DNA of 64,000 nucleotides from contig NZ_JOMR01000001.1 in assembly GCF_000711195.1 (NCBI RefSeq), positions 248,001 through 312,000 on the forward strand, in the 5' to 3' direction. Source of the stretch: Thiomicrospira pelophila DSM 1534 (GTDB taxonomy: Bacteria; Pseudomonadota; Gammaproteobacteria; Thiomicrospirales; Thiomicrospiraceae). Numbering within the stretch: the stretch's first letter is position 1; each line of letters begins with the position of its first letter. Below are positions 35,918-46,332 of this stretch, piece after piece. Position numbers and translations under genes: made by a program. Under the pieces are notes generated by a model, which searched no databases, had not been told where the DNA came from, and saw only the letters and a list, made by a program, of their open reading frames with translations.

Positions 35918-36935
35918 GAAAACGCTAATTGCATCGGCTGTAACGGGTGCTATGATCGCTTCAGGCGTGGCTTTTGCAATGTCGGGCAAGCCATCTGAAG
36001 ATTGGAAAAAAACCATTGAAGCTAACGACGGTAAATACTTAGATGGCGCCGTTGTTAAAGCCATTTTGGGTGAAGATGACCGTGCACGTTTAGTTGCTAA
36101 GTTTGATCCAAGCAACCCTTACTCGTTTGAAGTAGATGACGCCATCGACGGTGGTGCGCACGGTAACATGCAGTGTAAAGTACCTGAAGCTTTTGTTGAC
36201 GTTCACGCAAGTGCAAACGAAAACTATTATGCTGATACTAAGTTCACCGCATATGGTTACGGTACGCCAATTGCTGAATCAGCGATGTCAAAGTGGAGCA
36301 TCCACGTAGACGCGGACGGTAATGGTTTACCACCACTAGATGTAGGCATGGAAGTGTTGAAAGGTGGCGATATGTACATCCAGTTCTGTGCGACTTGTCA
36401 CGGTGAGTTTGGTGAAGGTGCGAAAGGTTACTTACCACTTTCAGAAGGTAACCAGTTACCTTTAACAACCTCTGATATTACTGCTCCAGCACCGGTTAAG
36501 ACCGTAGGTAACTACTGGCCTTATGCCACGACTTTATTTGATTATAACCGTCGTGCCATGCCTTTCTGGACACCTAACCTATCTGCAATCGGTGATGCCG
36601 GTTACATGGGTATCACAGGTTATATTCTGCAAATGAACCGTATCCCACTTGATGATGAAGGGACTCAGATCGAAGACGATACGTTCTTTAATGCAGAAAC
36701 TTTATTGAAAGCAAACAAGTACATGCGTAACGCAGGTAACTTCTTCTGTGATCACCGTCCGGTAATCGCAAACGAACGTTGCATGAAAGATTGCCCTGAC
36801 TACATGGTTGGTGATGGTACAGGCGATACGTCTAACTACCGTACTGCGAATCGTCTACCAGACGGCACGCCACAGTACAACATTGGACAACGTATTGGTG
36901 TAGACGCTCCTGGCGTTGGTCACCACGGCTTCTAA
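35904..36935 (+). CDS. soxD: SoxD, c-type cytochrome subunit of sulfane dehydrogenase
   Basis: A 343-aa periplasmic cytochrome with a signal peptide (IASAVTGAMIASGVAFA). One heme motif is present, CATCH at residues 162-166, followed by the SoxD block TVGNYWPYATTLFDYNRRAMPFW. Many SoxD proteins carry two hemes; here there is only one CxxCH, and the N-terminal 130 residues lack any. Extra Cys (QCKVPEA, FFCDHRP, ERCMKDCPD) may form disulfides. The start is ATG 35904; TTG 35898 is also possible, since GGAGG lies at 35888. It overlaps the soxC end and shares its biased codon use. A strong terminator follows. Confidence 0.88.
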   Translation: MFNSKKTLIASAVTGAMIASGVAFAMSGKPSEDWKKTIEANDGKYLDGAVVKAILGEDDRARLVAKFDPSNPYSFEVDDAIDGGAHGNMQCKVPEAFVDVHASANENYYADTKFTAYGYGTPIAESAMSKWSIHVDADGNGLPPLDVGMEVLKGGDMYIQFCATCHGEFGEGAKGYLPLSEGNQLPLTTSDITAPAPVKTVGNYWPYATTLFDYNRRAMPFWTPNLSAIGDAGYMGITGYILQMNRIPLDDEGTQIEDDTFFNAETLLKANKYMRNAGNFFCDHRPVIANERCMKDCPDYMVGDGTGDTSNYRTANRLPDGTPQYNIGQRIGVDAPGVGHHGF

Positions 36936-36969
36936 GTTGTATTAATCAACCTACAGCCTCTCTAGCACT

Positions 36970-36997
36970 AAAGCCCGCTTTTTAGCGGGCTTTTTTA
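36970..36997 (+). terminator. Rho-independent terminator after soxCD
   Basis: AAAGCCCGC and GCGGGCTTT arms around a TTTTTA loop, followed by a T run (36991-36996). Confidence 0.92.
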
Positions 36998-37099
36998 TTG
37001 CCAATCTCTTCCTCATTTTCTTTGTCAGGTCAATCTGACTTCTTTGATCTCACCTTGTGGTAAAATCAGCCCAACTTTTTAAACGTTGGAATCGATTTT

Positions 37100-38041
37100 A
37101 TGTCTGTTTACACCCTAATAGACTCGGCGGATTTAAGCCTTTTTTTACAGGACTATGATTTGGGCGAATTGGTGCATTTTGAAGGCATCAGTGCAGGCAT
37201 TGAAAATACCAACTATTTTGTCGATACCACTAAGGGTCGATTTGTTCTTACCATTTTTGAACACCACACGCCGGACGAGCTAGGGTATTTTCTTAATATC
37301 ATGGCGTTTATGGCGGAACATGAAATTCCTACCGCGCATCCGATGCCTGATAAACAAGGTGAGTACCTTAAAACGCTCGCGAATAAACCGGCGGCTTTAG
37401 TCGAACGTTTAACCGGACGAACGCTTGAACAACCTGACTTGGTGCATTGTGAAGTAATGGCATATAACCTCGCCAAGTTTCATAGCGCGGGTCGAGACTT
37501 TGGTTTTTATCGTGCGAATGATCGTGGATTGGATTGGGCGCGTGACTTGGTGTCCGAAATTCAACATTTAATGGCTTCAGAAGACCAGGTATTAGTGGGG
37601 AGTGAGTTGGCTTTTCAAGAATCGATCGACTGGGCGCATTTGCCTCAAAGTGTGATTCATGCTGATTTATTTACTGATAACGCGATGTTTGATGGCGAAA
37701 AATTAACCGGCATTATCGACTTGTATTACGCTTGCCACGGCGCATGTTTATATGATTTGGCGGTGATGGTAAATGATTGGTGTCGTCAATCTGATCACAG
37801 TTTGAATGAAGCCAAGTTACAAGCCAGTCTGCAAACTTATCAATTAGAACGTAAATTGACGGACGGTGAGCACCAAGCCTGGTCGGCCGCTTTGCGAATG
37901 GCGGCTCTCAGGTTTTGGTTATCACGCTTAAAAGACCAGCTGATCCCTCGTGAAGGTGAAATTACCATGATTAAAGACCCGCAGGTTTTTAAGGATCTAT
38001 TAATTTGGCATCGTAAAACAAAACATCTTAAAGCGGTTTAA
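37100..38041 (+). CDS. thrB: Homoserine kinase (ThrB, APH-fold type)
   Basis: A 313-aa kinase of the aminoglycoside phosphotransferase fold, the ThrB type used by many proteobacteria. It shows GISAGIENTNYFVDT, the catalytic loop VIHADLFTDNAMF with its Asp and Asn, and IIDLYYACHGACLYDLA with the metal-binding Asp. It phosphorylates homoserine in threonine synthesis. Its last 14 bases overlap tail-to-tail with the hybrid kinase gene on the other strand. A one-mismatch palindrome is at 37872. Confidence 0.93.
   Translation: MSVYTLIDSADLSLFLQDYDLGELVHFEGISAGIENTNYFVDTTKGRFVLTIFEHHTPDELGYFLNIMAFMAEHEIPTAHPMPDKQGEYLKTLANKPAALVERLTGRTLEQPDLVHCEVMAYNLAKFHSAGRDFGFYRANDRGLDWARDLVSEIQHLMASEDQVLVGSELAFQESIDWAHLPQSVIHADLFTDNAMFDGEKLTGIIDLYYACHGACLYDLAVMVNDWCRQSDHSLNEAKLQASLQTYQLERKLTDGEHQAWSAALRMAALRFWLSRLKDQLIPREGEITMIKDPQVFKDLLIWHRKTKHLKAV
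37872..37883. repeat. Dispersed palindrome, 1 mismatch (ACCAAGCCTGGT), in thrB
   Basis: Read as H-Q-A-W. Confidence 0.75.
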
Positions 38042-41000
38042 CGATTTGGTAAGCCGTTGTATAGTCCAGCGTTAACAATGCTTGCTTTAGTCTTGTAATT
38101 GATGACTCATCTGCGTGCTTACTCGCCCAAGTTAGTAAACACGACACTTCTTCTTTATTTAATAAGTCGCCCTGCTCTAATTTCAGTATAAGATCGACAG
38201 GTTCATGCTGACATTTAGCCGAAGTTTCGACATCCTCAGACTCAACGTTTAAGGACTCTAGCCATTGATTTAAACTGTTATAAACAATGTTTAGACTTTC
38301 AAAAAACTTATATTTAGCTTGTTCAATACTTTCAGGGTTCTCTGAGCTTTTTAGAACATGCTCTAGTTGATCAGCGGCGTTAAAAAGATTCATCGCGGCT
38401 AAATTACCACTGACGCCTTTGATCGCATGTAATCGGTTTAAATCCAATCCCAATTCATTTTCGAGAACAGGTTTATCCTTTTTAAGTTGGGCCGCAAAAT
38501 CAACTAATAAATCTTTATAAAGTTCGTCACCGATTTTCAAACGCTTTAGACCTAAAACCAAATCGAAGCCTTCAAGGTTTTTGGGCAAGGCCGATTGGGT
38601 ATTAGCACTGTGTGAAGATTGAGTTAAAACGGGCTCTTCAGAATTAAAAATTTGCAAATGACCGAGCCAGCGGACTAAAGAGGCATAAAGTGTTTGCACT
38701 TCAATTGGTTTGCTTAGATGATCATTCATCCCCGCAGCAAGGGCTTTGTTACGATCCTCAACCAATGCGGCAGCCGTCAGTGCGATAATTGGGATGTCTG
38801 GGTTGTCTTTACGTATTTCCATACTGGCTTGATAGCCGCTCTTGATAGGCATTTGCAAATCCATAAATATGGCATCGAATTTTTCTGATTGTTCAGCTTC
38901 AACGGCGGCTTGACCATTTTCCACAATGCTTACTTTCAGACCGGCTTTTTGTAAAAGTTGTGAGGCGACCATTTGATTGATTTGATTATCTTCGGCTAGT
39001 AAGACATGGCCAGCGAACTTTAGGTTTAACCAGGCCTGATTGTGTAGATTAAAGTGATGAGCAACCGTTTGTCCTTGAGTGTTTTTTTCAAAGTTGAGTG
39101 TAAAAATAAAACAAGCTCCATGTTCAGGCTGGCTTTCGATATATAACCGGTTACCTCCCATAGCTTTCACCAAGCGCTGGCAAATGACGAGACCAAGGCC
39201 CGTTCCTCCGTATTGACGTGTAGTTGAACTGTCAGCTTGGGCAAAGGGTTTAAATAGTTTATCGATTTGCTGCTCAGATAAACCAATGCCAGTGTCACAT
39301 ACACGAAACTGAATCTGCACGCTTTGATCATCGTCTTGGGTCATTTTTGCGGTTAGACGAACTTCTCCTTTAGGAGTAAATTTAATGGCGTTACTTGTCA
39401 GATTCGTCAGAATTTGCATTAAGCGAAGGTCGTCACCAAATAGGGTTTTGGGTAGTCTTGGATCAATATCAATTAAAAATGCCAGTCCTTTTTTATGCGC
39501 AGATTGCTGGAATAAAGTCGTAAGATGATCAAAAGTATCCTTCAAATAGAAGGCTTGAGGTGAAAGCTCAAGCTTGCCAGCTTCGATTTTCGAATAATCA
39601 AGAATGTCGTTGATTACTGATAATAGCAAGTGTGATGATTGGCTGATCTTGTTTAGATAATCGGTTTGTTGGATATCAAGATCCGTGTCACGCATTAACT
39701 CACTAAGTCCAATAACGGCATTAAGTGGTGTGAGGATTTCATGGCTCATGTTGGCCAGAAAATCAGACTTGGCGTGGTTTGCTTTTTCAGCTTTGTCTTT
39801 GGCAATTCTCAATTCATCTGAAATACTTTGCTCACGAGATATGTCCATAAACGTGGTGACAGATCCTTGCAATTTTCCTTCATTAACTAGGGGTTGGCTG
39901 ACCACCTTTACGGTTAAAATTTGATCGTCTTTAGTTTTAAACTCAACCGCACCTTCGTAGATTTTTTGTTGAAACACGCAAGCTTGGATTGAACATTCAT
40001 CCGGGTCATTTGTTTCGTTTGTAGGGTGTTGATGGAATAAATCATGTGCATTCTTACCTAACAATTCAGCTTCTGTGTAGCCAAGCATTTGCATGCCTTT
40101 GCGGTTGATATGACTGATTGCGCCATATTGATCCAATACATAGAGGCCTTCACCCATGGTGTCGTAAATGGTTTTTAAAAACTGGCGTTCTTGTTGATGT
40201 TGCGTTTTACGACGCAACCAAAGAATAACAAACAGGCCAAAAAGCCCGGTTGTTAAGGTGCTGATTAATAAAGAAGTATGGAAATTATCTTCGGCCATCA
40301 AAAGCTCAGGTGCCTGACGATAACCGACAAGGTAACCTGAAAGTTGATCTAGTGTGTCATGTATCGGAGTTAAGGTTACACTTTGGGGTTTGCCATCCAA
40401 AAAGAAAGCCAAACTGCCTTCTTCTTTAGTATTTAGCCAGTGTTGGACTTTATGATTGGTTTTTAAATATCCATTCAGTCGAATTTCATCGGGGGTGAAA
40501 GCGGGCGGAGAATCATTAAGTTCGCTATGACGATCCTCTACATAAAAATTTGGATTGACCGTCCAGCGGCTATAAAGATGACGTTGACTATCAAAAAGTT
40601 TGCTCATTAGGTCGTTTTCGGCGATTACCATGCGAAAATTTCGATTTGGTAATAATTCACTTGCCTCTAATCGAATTTTTTCGAACGGCATGCTGAGTTC
40701 GACGCTGCCTAAGTGTTGGTTCTGATCGTCAATAATCGGGAATACATGACGAAATCCAGATACCACTCGTCCAGTCTCAAACCCAAAGTAGGGTTGTTTA
40801 TTTTGATTTGCCCAACGAATAGAGGGTCTGATTTCAGTTAAGTCATCTCCCCATTTTTCTATACGATGGAAGCGGATAAAGCTGTGATTATCGGGGGTGT
40901 GAAAATGAAATTGACGCACACCCCGCTTGCTAAGATATTCGTATATCGGGCTTAGATATTGAATTAAGGCTTCACGTGCTTGTTGTGTTTGTTTGGGGTT

Positions 41001-41246
41001 TTGAGCCTGTTTTAATAAAGTCCAAACTTGGGGGCGGTTAACCAACTGATCGTAGTAGGTTTGAATGGTGTAGTCGTAGGTATTTATGGCCGCTTGCCAT
41101 GCGACTTTTTGGGTTGATGTGCGCTCCATGAGTCGACTTTCCATAGCGGTATCGGTTCGTTGTTTCAAATAGGCATAAGCTAATAGCCAAATTGTAATCA
41201 ACCCAACAATCACCAACCAATAGATGCGGTTATTTTTATTAAACAT
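38028..41246 (-). CDS. Membrane hybrid histidine kinase (sensor-PAS-HisKA-HATPase-REC-HPt)
   Basis: A 1072-aa sensor kinase. One transmembrane helix lies at residues 8-26 and another near 330-348, enclosing a roughly 300-residue periplasmic sensor. A PAS domain follows ([18 protein letters not shown]), then HisKA with His502, HATPase, a receiver ([10 protein letters not shown], phospho-Asp in FMDLQMP) and a C-terminal HPt ([13 protein letters not shown]). The H-box reads SHEILTPLN: Leu505 stands where Arg is nearly universal. Its C-terminal half is clearly homologous to that of the divergent kinase at 41394. Signal unknown. Confidence 0.92.
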   Translation of the reverse strand: MFNKNNRIYWLVIVGLITIWLLAYAYLKQRTDTAMESRLMERTSTQKVAWQAAINTYDYTIQTYYDQLVNRPQVWTLLKQAQNPKQTQQAREALIQYLSPIYEYLSKRGVRQFHFHTPDNHSFIRFHRIEKWGDDLTEIRPSIRWANQNKQPYFGFETGRVVSGFRHVFPIIDDQNQHLGSVELSMPFEKIRLEASELLPNRNFRMVIAENDLMSKLFDSQRHLYSRWTVNPNFYVEDRHSELNDSPPAFTPDEIRLNGYLKTNHKVQHWLNTKEEGSLAFFLDGKPQSVTLTPIHDTLDQLSGYLVGYRQAPELLMAEDNFHTSLLISTLTTGLFGLFVILWLRRKTQHQQERQFLKTIYDTMGEGLYVLDQYGAISHINRKGMQMLGYTEAELLGKNAHDLFHQHPTNETNDPDECSIQACVFQQKIYEGAVEFKTKDDQILTVKVVSQPLVNEGKLQGSVTTFMDISREQSISDELRIAKDKAEKANHAKSDFLANMSHEILTPLNAVIGLSELMRDTDLDIQQTDYLNKISQSSHLLLSVINDILDYSKIEAGKLELSPQAFYLKDTFDHLTTLFQQSAHKKGLAFLIDIDPRLPKTLFGDDLRLMQILTNLTSNAIKFTPKGEVRLTAKMTQDDDQSVQIQFRVCDTGIGLSEQQIDKLFKPFAQADSSTTRQYGGTGLGLVICQRLVKAMGGNRLYIESQPEHGACFIFTLNFEKNTQGQTVAHHFNLHNQAWLNLKFAGHVLLAEDNQINQMVASQLLQKAGLKVSIVENGQAAVEAEQSEKFDAIFMDLQMPIKSGYQASMEIRKDNPDIPIIALTAAALVEDRNKALAAGMNDHLSKPIEVQTLYASLVRWLGHLQIFNSEEPVLTQSSHSANTQSALPKNLEGFDLVLGLKRLKIGDELYKDLLVDFAAQLKKDKPVLENELGLDLNRLHAIKGVSGNLAAMNLFNAADQLEHVLKSSENPESIEQAKYKFFESLNIVYNSLNQWLESLNVESEDVETSAKCQHEPVDLILKLEQGDLLNKEEVSCLLTWASKHADESSITRLKQALLTLDYTTAYQIVKPL
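39029..39040. repeat. Dispersed palindrome, 1 mismatch (ACCAGGCCTGAT)
   Basis: In the hybrid kinase gene; coding strand reads N-Q-A-W. Confidence 0.7.
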
Positions 41247-41393
41247 GTTTAAGCCTTATCAATAACTGGTTTCCATTTTAGCGGATAAAGCGTCATTATT
41301 GGATGCTAAAAGCATGCAAGATGTATAAAATGAATAATATAGTCTGAGCACCGGCTTGGTGATTACAGATGTGTCGGCCTTTAAGGAGTTATT

Positions 41394-44300
41394 GTGTTTT
41401 TCCCAAAACTATTACAAGTCGCCACGCGAGACGTGGTAACTATAGATGATAATCAAACGATTCAAGACGCTGTGCACTTAATGCATGAGCATAACATCCG
41501 TGATGTAGTTGTTAATGGGAAAACTGGCTTGCGCATTTTAACCACTCGAGAGTTAATTGAATTCCAAGTCTTAGGGGTTGCATTTTCAACCCCGCTTAAC
41601 CAAGTTGAGTTGAATAACGTACCTCAGATGTCGCCGGACGCTAGCGTGATAGATGGTTTGGCGGCCCTTAAAGATCATCCTGATGAACATTTATGCCTTA
41701 TAAATGAGCATGGTTTATGCGGTATTGTTAGTTATTCTGATTTAGCGTCCTGCCTAGATCCGCAACATTTAGCACAGACCAGGTCAATTGGTGAACTGGT
41801 ACGTATGGTGCGTGTCATCCGTGTTTCGCCGAAAGATACACTGGAATCGGCTTTTTTAGAGATGAATCGAGTTAAGCAAGCGGCTGCGATTGTGGTTGAC
41901 GAACGAGCTCACCCGATTGGCATTATCACGCAAAGTGACATCATTAATTTGTTAGATCACGAATGGCAAGCAGGCAAACCTGTTGAAGAAGCCATGACTT
42001 CTCCATTAATTACGTTTGATGAGTCCATGACCTTGCAAGAGGCGCTGAGCATGAGTCGTAAAAATCGCATCAAGCGTTTGGTGGTGGTTGATGAGAGTGA
42101 CCGCATTTCAGGCATTGTGCATCAAAAAGACCTGGTGGCTCTGGTTTATCAAGATTGGAGTGATCTTTTACACCAGCAAAAACGCCAACTGAAAACCGAA
42201 CGTGACTTGTTTGCCGGTGGTCCAGTATCGGTGATTGTTTGGCGAGCCGAACCGGGTTGGCCCGTCGAATTTGTGTCTGATAATATTCGAAACTTAATTG
42301 GCTACAGCGCTAACGAGCTGACTGATCCGAATTTTAGGTTTGCCGATATTGTCCATCCGGAAGATCTCGCACAGGTTTCTAAAGAAGTGAGTCAATTTAC
42401 TTCAGAACACCGGATTGGTTGGGAGCAACACTATAGGGTATTAGATAGCGAAGGGCAAACTCATTGGCTTTATGACTATACGCGGGCCGAATACGATGAT
42501 AACGGCCACTTTCTCAAGTCTTATGGTTACCTTCTTGATCAAACCGAGTCGGTCAATATTCGAAAATCATTGGAGCAAACGGAAGAGCGGTTGGAATCCA
42601 TAATTAGCCAAAGCAAACAAATAATATGGGAAATAGATATTAACGGCCTGTATACATTTATTAGCCCAGCTGTTACTCAAGTACTGGGTTATGAGCCGCA
42701 AGAGTTGATTAACAAAGTTCACTATTACGAATTGCACCCAGAAGTCAGCCGAGAAAAATTTAAAAAAGATACGTTCAAATTATTGGTTCGTGGCGCATCG
42801 GTTAACGACTTAGAAAATCAAGTAACAGCTAAGAATGGTGAACTGTTTTGGTTTAGCACCAGCGGTCAGCCATTATTTAACAGCAAACACCAGGTCGTTG
42901 GCTATCGTGGCGTGTATATAGATGTAACCGATCGCAAAATGGTCGAACAAGAAATTGCAAACAGTGAAAAACGTTGGCGATCGGTTCTAGATGGAACAGA
43001 TCAAGGGGTTTGGGACTGGGACGCCCAAACCAACAGGGTATACTTTTCTGATAAGTGGAAAAGTATGCTCGGGTACGAATCTAACGAAATCAGTGATAGT
43101 TTGGATGAATGGTCATCTAGGGTCCATCCGGAGGATATGCCCAGTGTTGAATCGGATTTACAAGCGCACTTTAGAGGTGAAACCGACTTTTATGAGAATG
43201 TCCATCGAGTGCAAACCAAGGCCAGCGGCTATAAGTGGATTTTAGACCGTGGCCGAGTGCTAGAACGTGATGAAGCCGGTCAGCCATTGCGAGTTGTCGG
43301 CACGCATACGGATGTATCAAATCAACGCGAACAAAAAGAGCGGCTGAATGGTATTGCCGAAAACGTGCCGGGTATGATTTATCAATTTGTGATTCATTCT
43401 GATGGCCGAATGGCTTTCCCTTACACCAGCCAAGGGATTGAAGGCATTTATGGTGTTAAGCCCAGCGATGTTAAAAAGGATGCGTCAGTCGTATTAAATT
43501 TAATTCACCCTGATGATATAAAGCAGGTGACCGATAGCATGATGTTTTCGGCTGAAAACTTATCGGTGTGGCGCTGTGAATATCGAGTGATTTTACCTAA
43601 GGGTGAAATTTGGGTGTCGGGTCAGGCTACACCTGTCCGTCAGGAAGACGGGGCCGTCCTTTGGCATGGCTATATCCATGATGTGACTGAACAGAAAAAA
43701 ACTGAACAGGCTTTATATAGTAACCAAGCGCGTCTGAATAAAGCACAGCAGGTCGCCAAAATGGGGAGCTGGGAACTCGACCTTATAAGTGGCCGATTGG
43801 AGTGGTCGGACGAAGTTTTCCGAATTTTCGAACTTGCACCGCAATCTTTCGTGCCAAGCTATGAAAAGTTTATGCAGATGATTCACCCAGATGACCGTGA
43901 TATAGTCGAAAAATCCTATCAAAAATCGATCCAAGATAAGAGTCCCTATGATATTGATCACCGCCTTCAAATGCCCGACGGTCGAGTTAAGTGGGTAAGA
44001 GAAATGGCTGAAAACGAGTTTAATCAGCAAGGTGAGTTAATTAAGTCACATGGTACAGTACAAGATATAACCGAACAGGTTGAGATTAAACAAAAGTTAC
44101 AAGCCAGTGAGTCTCAATATCAAGACTTGGTTGAAAGTCACCCTTATATGATTAACCGTTTTTTTCCTGATACCACGATGACGTTTGTTAATACCGCAAT
44201 GGCCGAATATTTTGGGTTCTCAGTAGAAAAACTGATCGGCCAACAGTGGATAAATATGTTATCTGAAAATGACAGACTATCCAATCTTCGGGCCTTGGAG

Positions 44301-46322
44301 TGTTGCAGTGCAGAGAATCCAACTATCGCTTTTGTCAATGAAGTTAAGCGTTTTGATGGACAGTTACGCTCTGTTAAATGGGTTAACCGTGCCTTTTTTG
44401 ACCAGCAAGGTCGGTTATCTCACTTTCAATCGGTTGGGGTTGATATAACCGATCAACTTCAAGCAGAAGCGGCTATCAAGCAAGCGCAGAAAACGGCGGA
44501 ATTAGCGAATCAAGCAAAGTCAGAGTTTCTGGCTAATATGAGCCACGAAATTCGAACACCGATGAATGCGATTTTGGGTTTGAGCGAACTGGCGTTGCAA
44601 GGAGAGCTGCCAAGTAAAGCGCGTTCACAAATGAGTAAAATCTTTCAGTCCGGTCGATCCCTACTAGGTATTATCAATGACATACTCGATTTTTCAAAAA
44701 TCGAATCCGGTCGTTTGACTATTGAGAATCAAGGCTTTTATTTTGATGTTCTACTTGATCACTTAGCTAGCTTGTTCAGCGACGAAGCCGCACGTAAACA
44801 GCTCAAGCTGGTCTGGCAAATAGAACCGGATTTGGCAAAGATTTATCGTGGTGACGAGCTGCGGCTACGCCAAACCTTAACCAATTTGATTGGTAATGCG
44901 ATTAAGTTCACTGACCAGGGTGAAGTTCGCCTAGTTGTAAAACACCAAATACCCGATAATACAAATAACCACCAGGCCTGGTTAAGATTTGAAGTTCATG
45001 ATACTGGCTTGGGTATTAGCGAACATAACCAGCAGAAGCTATTTCAGCCATTTAGCCAAGCGGATACGACCATTACACGCCAATACGGTGGCACTGGCTT
45101 AGGTTTGGTCATTAGTCAACGTTTGGTTAAGGCGATGGGTGGTGCCGGTATCGAAGTCAGTAGTCAGTTAGGACAAGGCAGTTGTTTTTGCTTCAGTTTG
45201 CCGCTTGGCTTGTGCGATGAACAAGACCTTAAAGAGCTAAAGGACAGAGATCACCGACTTTCTATGAGTCAACAAAGCCTGACCGGTGATGTATTGTTGG
45301 TAGAAGATAATCCGATTAACCAAGAAATTGCTCAGGAAATGTTGATGCAGATGGGCTTGAATGTTCAAACGGTGTCGGATGGTGCAGAGGCGGTTAATCA
45401 GGCCAAACACCAAACGTTTGATGCGATTCTAATGGATATTCAAATGCCCGTTATGGACGGCTATCAAGCCACGCGCGCAATTCGAGAGTTCAATGCTGAT
45501 GTGCCCATAATTGCGCTGACAGCCGCGGCGATGGTTGAAGATAAACATAAAGCCTTAGCCGCGGGTATGAACGCCCACCTAGGTAAGCCGATTGAGTCGA
45601 TTCAGCTCTACCATGTTCTAAGTCAGTGGCTTAAAGATGTCCCCAGTTTGATCCAAACTGAGAATATAATCGATGATCAGTACGAAAACTTACCGAGCTT
45701 GAGCGGTTTTGATTTACAAAAAGGTCTTACTCAATTACAAGGGAATCAAACACTTTTTGAAAGGTTGTTAAACAAGTTTTCGGCACAGCTTAATGGTCAG
45801 TTCAAACCATTACCGGATTTGCTCAAGCAATTAACAAAGTCAGATGAAGAGTCGGTTTGGGTTGAAGCGCAAACGCTATCTCACGCCTTAAAGGGTGTAA
45901 GCGGCAATTTAGGAGCCTTTCATTTGGCGGATTTAACGTCGCATATTGACCAGCTACTTAAACAGCGTCAGTCTGTATCCGTGCGAACCATTAAGGCTTT
46001 GGAAACCGCGATGCGAGATGCTCGTATGCAAATTGAAGCCAGCTTCCCTCAACAAACGGTTAAGCAAATCGACGATTCTGATAAAGTAGCGCTCAACGCC
46101 GATGAACTGAACTTGAAAGTAAATCAATTAAAAGAAGTAATTAATAATAGTGAATATATCGATCTATTGCAGTTAGAAAGTTTATTCGACGGATTGCCCT
46201 ACGCGGCTCAAGCTCATAAAGCTGACCTGGTGAGTGCGATCGAATTATTTGATTATGAACAAGCGGCACAGTTAATTTCGCAATTGATTGATAGCCTAAA
46301 GCTCAATGCAACAACGGAGTAA
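41394..46322 (+). CDS. Soluble hybrid histidine kinase (4 CBS, 6 PAS, HisKA, HATPase, REC, HPt)
   Basis: A 1642-aa kinase starting at GTG 41394 (AAGGAG at 41383). Residues 1-255 hold four CBS motifs in two pairs, a module that usually senses adenine nucleotides. About six PAS domains follow (residues about 275-1020), with HPEDL-, HPEDM- and HPDD-type ends. The core is a canonical HisKA (SHEIRTPMNAILG, His1051), HATPase, a receiver (Asp1348 in LMDIQMP) and an HPt (His1497 in SHALKGVSGNLGA). No transmembrane segment is evident, so it probably reads cytoplasmic energy or redox state. It is followed 10 bases later by a response-regulator diguanylate cyclase, its likely partner. Confidence 0.93.
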   Translation: MFFPKLLQVATRDVVTIDDNQTIQDAVHLMHEHNIRDVVVNGKTGLRILTTRELIEFQVLGVAFSTPLNQVELNNVPQMSPDASVIDGLAALKDHPDEHLCLINEHGLCGIVSYSDLASCLDPQHLAQTRSIGELVRMVRVIRVSPKDTLESAFLEMNRVKQAAAIVVDERAHPIGIITQSDIINLLDHEWQAGKPVEEAMTSPLITFDESMTLQEALSMSRKNRIKRLVVVDESDRISGIVHQKDLVALVYQDWSDLLHQQKRQLKTERDLFAGGPVSVIVWRAEPGWPVEFVSDNIRNLIGYSANELTDPNFRFADIVHPEDLAQVSKEVSQFTSEHRIGWEQHYRVLDSEGQTHWLYDYTRAEYDDNGHFLKSYGYLLDQTESVNIRKSLEQTEERLESIISQSKQIIWEIDINGLYTFISPAVTQVLGYEPQELINKVHYYELHPEVSREKFKKDTFKLLVRGASVNDLENQVTAKNGELFWFSTSGQPLFNSKHQVVGYRGVYIDVTDRKMVEQEIANSEKRWRSVLDGTDQGVWDWDAQTNRVYFSDKWKSMLGYESNEISDSLDEWSSRVHPEDMPSVESDLQAHFRGETDFYENVHRVQTKASGYKWILDRGRVLERDEAGQPLRVVGTHTDVSNQREQKERLNGIAENVPGMIYQFVIHSDGRMAFPYTSQGIEGIYGVKPSDVKKDASVVLNLIHPDDIKQVTDSMMFSAENLSVWRCEYRVILPKGEIWVSGQATPVRQEDGAVLWHGYIHDVTEQKKTEQALYSNQARLNKAQQVAKMGSWELDLISGRLEWSDEVFRIFELAPQSFVPSYEKFMQMIHPDDRDIVEKSYQKSIQDKSPYDIDHRLQMPDGRVKWVREMAENEFNQQGELIKSHGTVQDITEQVEIKQKLQASESQYQDLVESHPYMINRFFPDTTMTFVNTAMAEYFGFSVEKLIGQQWINMLSENDRLSNLRALECCSAENPTIAFVNEVKRFDGQLRSVKWVNRAFFDQQGRLSHFQSVGVDITDQLQAEAAIKQAQKTAELANQAKSEFLANMSHEIRTPMNAILGLSELALQGELPSKARSQMSKIFQSGRSLLGIINDILDFSKIESGRLTIENQGFYFDVLLDHLASLFSDEAARKQLKLVWQIEPDLAKIYRGDELRLRQTLTNLIGNAIKFTDQGEVRLVVKHQIPDNTNNHQAWLRFEVHDTGLGISEHNQQKLFQPFSQADTTITRQYGGTGLGLVISQRLVKAMGGAGIEVSSQLGQGSCFCFSLPLGLCDEQDLKELKDRDHRLSMSQQSLTGDVLLVEDNPINQEIAQEMLMQMGLNVQTVSDGAEAVNQAKHQTFDAILMDIQMPVMDGYQATRAIREFNADVPIIALTAAAMVEDKHKALAAGMNAHLGKPIESIQLYHVLSQWLKDVPSLIQTENIIDDQYENLPSLSGFDLQKGLTQLQGNQTLFERLLNKFSAQLNGQFKPLPDLLKQLTKSDEESVWVEAQTLSHALKGVSGNLGAFHLADLTSHIDQLLKQRQSVSVRTIKALETAMRDARMQIEASFPQQTVKQIDDSDKVALNADELNLKVNQLKEVINNSEYIDLLQLESLFDGLPYAAQAHKADLVSAIELFDYEQAAQLISQLIDSLKLNATTE
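44971..44982. repeat. Dispersed palindrome ACCAGGCCTGGT, perfect, in hybrid kinase gene
   Basis: Exact copy within the HATPase-coding region, read as H-Q-A-W. Confidence 0.9.
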
Positions 46323-46332
46323 CCAGTAACCA

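Noticed and set aside
41350-41361. GCACCGGCTTGGTG as a motif copy before the CBS/PAS kinase
   Set aside because: One base shorter than the motif and one substitution; it would need an indel.
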